Assembly: GCA_025922755.1 (NCBI GenBank)
Contig: JAICHE010000062.1
Location: 1 to 6,913 of the forward strand
DNA length: 6,913 nt
Direction: 5' to 3'
From: Nitrososphaeraceae archaeon
GTDB taxonomy: Archaea; Thermoproteota; Nitrososphaeria; Nitrososphaerales; Nitrosopumilaceae
Both the position numbers and the translations under genes were made by a program. Shown here piece by piece: positions 5,021 to 6,913 of the stretch (its first letter is position 1; each line of letters opens with the position of its first letter). The notes beneath the pieces were generated by a model that had not been told where the DNA came from, did not search any database, and saw only the letters and a program-made list of their open reading frames with translations.

Positions 5021-6913
5021 TTAATTCCAGAAAAATTCATCCAATCCAGTCTGTTTAGGTTTACCAAGAATAGTGTCAAAATCAAGATCCATAGAAGAGG
5101 TAATTTGATCCAATGTAGCCTCCATAAATTCCATATATTTTTTAGAGTCAATCTCTTCTTTTTTTGCAAGCTCTACGGGTTTTACACCGGGTTTGTTTAG
5201 AATTTTAACAAAGGAAATTTTATCTCCTTTTTTCACTTCTCTTATAGATTCTAGTTGTTTGGCAGCCCTAATATGTTGAGGAATGGTCTTAACATATTCT
5301 GAAGGAGATTTGCTAATCATTACATTGAACGTTAAATCATCCAATGGGATTTCTTTATCCTCAATTTTTTTTGCGCAAGTTGCAATTTTATTGCTAATCT
5401 CTTTTTTGGCACGCTCAAATTCATCCATAGTTTGAACTTTGGACAGGATGTCAAGTAGTTCATAAAATAATTTTTTGATAAATCCTGGAGTATGAGATTT
5501 TTTTCCTGTCAACCCCTTTACATCAACTTTTCCTGCCTTTGTCACACCAAGATAGTTTTTCTTTCGGTTGCTCAACACACAATATCTGTAGACCTTATCA
5601 ATTTCTAAATCAACACCATGATCTTTTTTGGCCTGCTCAATTACATTTTTGATTTGCTCATCAGTTGGATTTTTGATAAAAATAGAATCAGTATCACCAT
5701 AAAGAACTTCCACGCCAATTGATTCACATTTCTTAATCGTCTCAAGAATGGTGTGTCTGCCTATTGCGGTGGTAGCCTCAGCAGCAGGAAGAAAATATAA
5801 TGGAAATATTTCTGCACCCATTACGCCATAACTGGCATTTAGAATTACCTTAAGTGCCTGACTAACAACTGTGTATTGTTGACGTTGTTCTTCTGATAAT
5901 GTCTCCTTTTTGGATAGACTCTTGTAGTAATTTACTCTCAAATCTCTCAGAGAGCCAATAATAATAGATGTCAAGCCATTGCGTTTTGTGCAGGCCCAAT
6001 GGTTTGTTTGCGGGATTGTGTTTTTTTTGCATTCTTCATGAGAGCAGCGAACAGTCTCATATGAGAGATTTTTTACTTTGATAATACTAGGATATAGACT
6101 TGCAAAATCCATAACAACAACATCAAAATGAATTCCCTCTTTAGGTTCTACTACTAACCCACCGCGATATTTTTTATCTTTGATTACAGCCTCAGACATA
6201 ACCCCTTCTGATCTTCTTTGCAAATCTTCACGTTTTGGAATTAGCGCATTTCTTTGTCTATGTTCATAATAAAGAAGACTTCTAATCCATTGAGACACGC
6301 CAAGTCTAGCAATATCATCTATTGGCATTCTTCCAATTCTTGCAATGATTACAAGAAGATTCATCAAAAGGTCATGGTTGAAACTTGTAAGCTCGTAAGT
6401 TATCAGAGCATCATTGTAACAATAATTTGCGGTCTGGTAAAGATTAAGATCAGATAAATCAATACCATAATCGATTTTTTCTTTTCCTAGCAATGCTTTT
6501 GAAACGCTGTTAAGAGAAAAATCAGTGTATGATTGACTAAATGCATAGATTTGGAATGAACGATTAGAGAGAGTTCGGTACAGGTCAATGTGAACTCCAT
6601 GTTTCAGAGTGGCAGAATCCCTCATCATGTAAAGTGGATTGTCTTCTTTCTTGATTCCCAATCTTTCTGCTCTATTGTAAAGATATGGTAAATCAAATTC
6701 ATCTCCATTGTAAGTTAAAACAAAAGGAAATGACTCCATAATCTTGAAGGCATCGACAATCATTTCTTTTTCTTTGTCTTTGTCATAAAATTTCACTTGG
6801 ACATTCTCATCAAGTTCGTTTTTTCCTTCTTCAGTATCTTCAGTCCTCAAAACGAAAATTTTGTCAAATCCATCGGTGCCTTTGAATCCAACTGCCGTAA
6901 CTTTTTTTTCTGC
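5021..6913 (-). CDS. polB: DNA polymerase, family B, PolB1/Dpo1 type (N-terminus cut by window)
   Basis: Replicative-type DNA polymerase with a proofreading exonuclease. The frame is open to the window edge and gives 630 residues; relatives have roughly 850-880, so about 220-250 residues, including Exo I, are missing. A TTG at 6850 is internal. Visible numbering: Exo II YNGDEFDLPYL (Asp74), Exo III YCYND (Asp168), motif A DFASLYPSI (Asp269), motif B KVILNASYG (355-363), motif C YGDTDS (405-410). Catalytic residues are intact. The fingers contain a Cys/His-rich stretch (CSHEEC...HWAC). The C-terminus ends QTGLDEFFWN, a PCNA-interacting PIP box (Q-x-x-L-x-x-F-F, 621-628). From memory, motif order and the long stretch around GSLRDLRVNYYK resemble Sulfolobus Dpo1 more than euryarchaeal PolB. 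No intein interrupts the visible part. It heads the likely polB-SemiSWEET-tpiA unit; its promoter is outside the window. Confidence 0.96.
   Translation of the reverse strand, partial: AEKKVTAVGFKGTDGFDKIFVLRTEDTEEGKNELDENVQVKFYDKDKEKEMIVDAFKIMESFPFVLTYNGDEFDLPYLYNRAERLGIKKEDNPLYMMRDSATLKHGVHIDLYRTLSNRSFQIYAFSQSYTDFSLNSVSKALLGKEKIDYGIDLSDLNLYQTANYCYNDALITYELTSFNHDLLMNLLVIIARIGRMPIDDIARLGVSQWIRSLLYYEHRQRNALIPKREDLQRRSEGVMSEAVIKDKKYRGGLVVEPKEGIHFDVVVMDFASLYPSIIKVKNLSYETVRCSHEECKKNTIPQTNHWACTKRNGLTSIIIGSLRDLRVNYYKSLSKKETLSEEQRQQYTVVSQALKVILNASYGVMGAEIFPLYFLPAAEATTAIGRHTILETIKKCESIGVEVLYGDTDSIFIKNPTDEQIKNVIEQAKKDHGVDLEIDKVYRYCVLSNRKKNYLGVTKAGKVDVKGLTGKKSHTPGFIKKLFYELLDILSKVQTMDEFERAKKEISNKIATCAKKIEDKEIPLDDLTFNVMISKSPSEYVKTIPQHIRAAKQLESIREVKKGDKISFVKILNKPGVKPVELAKKEEIDSKKYMEFMEATLDQITSSMDLDFDTILGKPKQTGLDEFFWN

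Noticed and set aside
6848..6850. TTG at 6850 as the polB start
   Set aside because: The frame continues to the window edge with exonuclease-domain sequence (VTAVGF, IFVLRTED), and the Exo I motif must lie further upstream.

Overview
The window looks like a piece of an AT-rich genome of an ammonia-oxidising archaeon, close to Nitrosopumilus (Nitrososphaerota/Thaumarchaeota). The reasons are: a family-B DNA polymerase of the crenarchaeal PolB1/Dpo1 type with a C-terminal PCNA-binding peptide; a short archaeal-type triosephosphate isomerase; pyruvate phosphate dikinase beside methylmalonyl-CoA epimerase, as expected in an autotroph using the hydroxypropionate/hydroxybutyrate cycle; TATA-like boxes about 27-38 nt before start codons; and no Shine-Dalgarno sequences. 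The taxon comes from protein features and memory, not from a search.

Layout. Bases 1-394 (+) hold methylmalonyl-CoA epimerase, missing only its first few codons. It converges, with a 2-bp gap, on a minus-strand XRE-type helix-turn-helix protein with two CBS domains (397-954). Upstream of that gene on the same strand lies pyruvate phosphate dikinase (999-3659). A 373-bp stretch (3660-4032) separates ppdK from the next long gene. It is not empty: it holds a 31-codon minus-strand frame encoding a CX2C...CX2C zinc-ribbon microprotein (3846-3941) and several perfect short inverted repeats. Then come triosephosphate isomerase (4033-4689 or 4710), a SemiSWEET/PQ-loop membrane protein (4722-5009) and DNA polymerase B (5021 to the window edge, N-terminus missing). 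These three are on the minus strand with 11-bp gaps and form a probable polB-SemiSWEET-tpiA transcription unit. tpiA may also have its own promoter giving a leaderless mRNA.

How the genes fit together. The epimerase acts in CO2 fixation. PPDK turns pyruvate into PEP and TPI interconverts triose phosphates, so both feed gluconeogenesis from fixed carbon. The HTH-CBS protein is a plausible adenylate- or ligand-sensing regulator of ppdK and of itself. An ATTC-N-GAAT palindrome lies between its own TATA box and ATG and again far upstream of ppdK, and a separate inverted repeat brackets the ppdK TATA box. The regulatory links are inference.

The best candidates for something undescribed are the zinc-ribbon microprotein with its palindromic upstream site, and the dense inverted-repeat block between it and ppdK. 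The other genes are ordinary members of known families.
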